Shown here in pieces: positions 62,858 through 64,000 of a stretch of DNA of 64,000 bases (position 1 is its first letter; the number at the start of each line of letters is the position of its first letter). The stretch is from Orychophragmus violaceus (Eukaryota > Streptophyta > Magnoliopsida > Brassicales > Brassicaceae). The stretch is taken from positions 57,506,580-57,570,579 of the forward strand of contig CM058230.1 in NCBI GenBank assembly GCA_030180135.1. Direction: 5' to 3'. A program made the translations under genes and the position numbers. The notes beneath the pieces are model-generated. The model searched no databases. It was not told the DNA's origin and worked only from the letters and a program-made list of their open reading frames with translations.

Positions 62858-64000
62858 TCAGGCTCCGAAAGATCCTGACAGAGACTTTTTCTGTCTCTGT
62901 TCAAGTCTCCTCATCCATGGCGGAGAATAGGCTGTTGCAGAATGCTTCAGTCCAAGAAAAGATGGAGTAAAATGCGCTCCAGGATCTATTATCACAGTCT
63001 CATTTAGCTGCTCATCATCTGCTTCCAAGATCTTGAAAATCTGTCCATCTATCAGTGGCTTCCGCAGCTTCTCCATCTCATATCGCAGTGTCTCATCTCC
63101 CAGGTGGAGGTCTATTAGACTCTGTCTAACATCAATCACAGCTCCTGCTGTAGCCAAGAATGGTCTCCCAAGCAATAAAGCTTCATCCGGATCGCAGGCA
63201 TATTTCAGCACAAGGAAGTCCGTTGGAACTAAGTAGTTTCCAACTCTTACCGGAATATCCATAAGGAGCCCTTCAGGAACTCGCAATGACTGATCAGCTA
63301 GGATAAGACGTGTCCTAGTAGGAGTAAAATCCAACATACCCAGCTTCTCTGCCACAGAGTAAGGCATTATGCTCCCAGCAGCTCCTAAGTCACACAGAGA
63401 ACGCCTAAAACTGTCCTCAAAGATAGAACAATCCAGCACAAAAACTCCAGGATCAGGCAGTTTCTTTGGGACCTTAGTTAACAAAACATCACTAATATGC
63501 TGAGGAACTACTATCACCCATTCTCTCAGCTCTTCATCTAATGGCAACATCTTGTTCAAATATTTCTGAACACATGGATGATAAGGTGGATCATCAGATG
63601 ATGGAATTTCTTCCAAGTCTTCACCACTCTTTTCTAGCCTTTTCAGCTCTTCAATCTCTTGTTTAATCACTTCAGACACCTTGGGACAGTGCCAAATAGC
63701 TCGTGCATAAACATCTTCTGGAGTGATTTCAGATGTATCAGGGAATAGGCGGGCTAGTTCTGCATCAATCTCATTTTCATCCCACGGATTCTCTGCTTGT
63801 TCACGACCTGCATCGATCGATGCCAGATGTGTATTGATCGTTGCATCGCGATCATCACAACTTCCACCCGAGAGTTTTTCACAGAAATCCGAAAATTCTT
63901 CCTCAGTCACCAACTCAGCTGTACTTAGCTCAAATTTCTCCCCTAGATAAGATCCATCATTAATCAGTACAGAACAGGCCTTAATATGAGTGTCTGCAAC
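62858..64000 (-). CDS. Athila-like gag-protease polyprotein, C-terminal part (runs off the window)
   Basis: Open from 64000 to TGA 62860-62858, at least 380 codons, with no start in the window. Near residue 180 of the visible part is the Athila/Tat-style protease box LCDLGAAGSIMPYSVAEKLG, followed by LILADQSLRVPEGLL and LLLGRPFLATAGAVIDV, typical of this gypsy branch (DLGA in place of DSGA). The protein stops about 100 residues after the protease without entering reverse transcriptase. Upstream lies an acidic region with a coding palindrome pair (TINTHLASIDAG). With LTR, polypurine tract and a long non-coding tail, the layout matches non-autonomous gag-protease elements (TR-GAG-like). The element's 5' end is not visible. 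Confidence 0.8.
   Translation of the reverse strand, partial: VADTHIKACSVLINDGSYLGEKFELSTAELVTEEEFSDFCEKLSGGSCDDRDATINTHLASIDAGREQAENPWDENEIDAELARLFPDTSEITPEDVYARAIWHCPKVSEVIKQEIEELKRLEKSGEDLEEIPSSDDPPYHPCVQKYLNKMLPLDEELREWVIVVPQHISDVLLTKVPKKLPDPGVFVLDCSIFEDSFRRSLCDLGAAGSIMPYSVAEKLGMLDFTPTRTRLILADQSLRVPEGLLMDIPVRVGNYLVPTDFLVLKYACDPDEALLLGRPFLATAGAVIDVRQSLIDLHLGDETLRYEMEKLRKPLIDGQIFKILEADDEQLNETVIIDPGAHFTPSFLGLKHSATAYSPPWMRRLEQRQKKSLSGSFGA
63813..63841. repeat. Paired TCGATCGA-type palindrome inside coding sequence, 21-bp spacing
   Basis: TCGATCGA at 63813 and TTGATCGT at 63834, in frame within the gag-protease ORF. Confidence 0.7.

Overview
The window looks like pericentromeric or otherwise transposon-packed heterochromatin of a flowering plant, most likely a Brassicaceae species. 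This rests on intact plant-type Ty1/copia and Ty3/gypsy polyproteins, Athila-like LTRs with a tRNA-Asp-type primer site, a CRM-like gypsy element, a CACTA transposon and intron-bearing transposase genes. No host gene could be supported. Almost every base can be assigned to a mobile element, many inserted inside one another.

Layout. 1-2314: 3' end of a Tat-like gypsy element (plus strand) with a spliced ORF on the opposite strand, then its 3' LTR. 2315-10360: an AT-rich minisatellite split by an 876-bp poly(A)-tailed retroposon, itself split by a complete CRM-like gypsy element (3327-10019, minus, 5-bp TSD AGATC, apparently identical LTRs). 10885-11440: decayed copia RT fragment. 11543-13239: Athila-like 5' LTR, primer site and start of gag, cut by element Y. 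13240-35799: Y, a coding-deficient copia-like element (minus). Its left LTR is split by X1 (13589-31906, old copia, minus, TSD GAACT). X1 carries two younger copia insertions: 'a' (15488-21085, plus, intact ORF) and 'b' (23356-28893, minus, two stop codons). 35800-48974: a CACTA transposon truncated on its right, with TNP2-type and Transposase_24-type genes on the minus strand and copia 'c' (42924-48509, plus, intact ORF) inside TNP2. 48975-60265: a second X copy (X2), holding copia 'd' in its LTR and copia 'e' in its body. 60266-64000: an Athila-like element (minus) that has gag-protease but stops before reverse transcriptase within what is visible.

Copia a, c and the CRM-like element each keep a full reading frame, both LTRs, primer site, polypurine tract and 5-bp target duplications, so they are candidates for recent autonomous activity. 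Elements b, d, Y and the retroposon would depend on proteins supplied in trans.

The most unusual signals are not genes. (1) Pairs of TCGATCGA-type palindromes spaced 20-22 bp recur in at least three unrelated LTR families, in coding and non-coding positions. (2) A hairpin with compensatory stem changes sits between the pol stop and the polypurine tract of copia a, b, c and d, and is kept in the coding-less element Y. (3) The copia a-e group has LTRs that start TATTG rather than TG, shown directly by target-site duplications. (4) The Tat-like element carries an antisense, intron-containing gene with its own TATA box.
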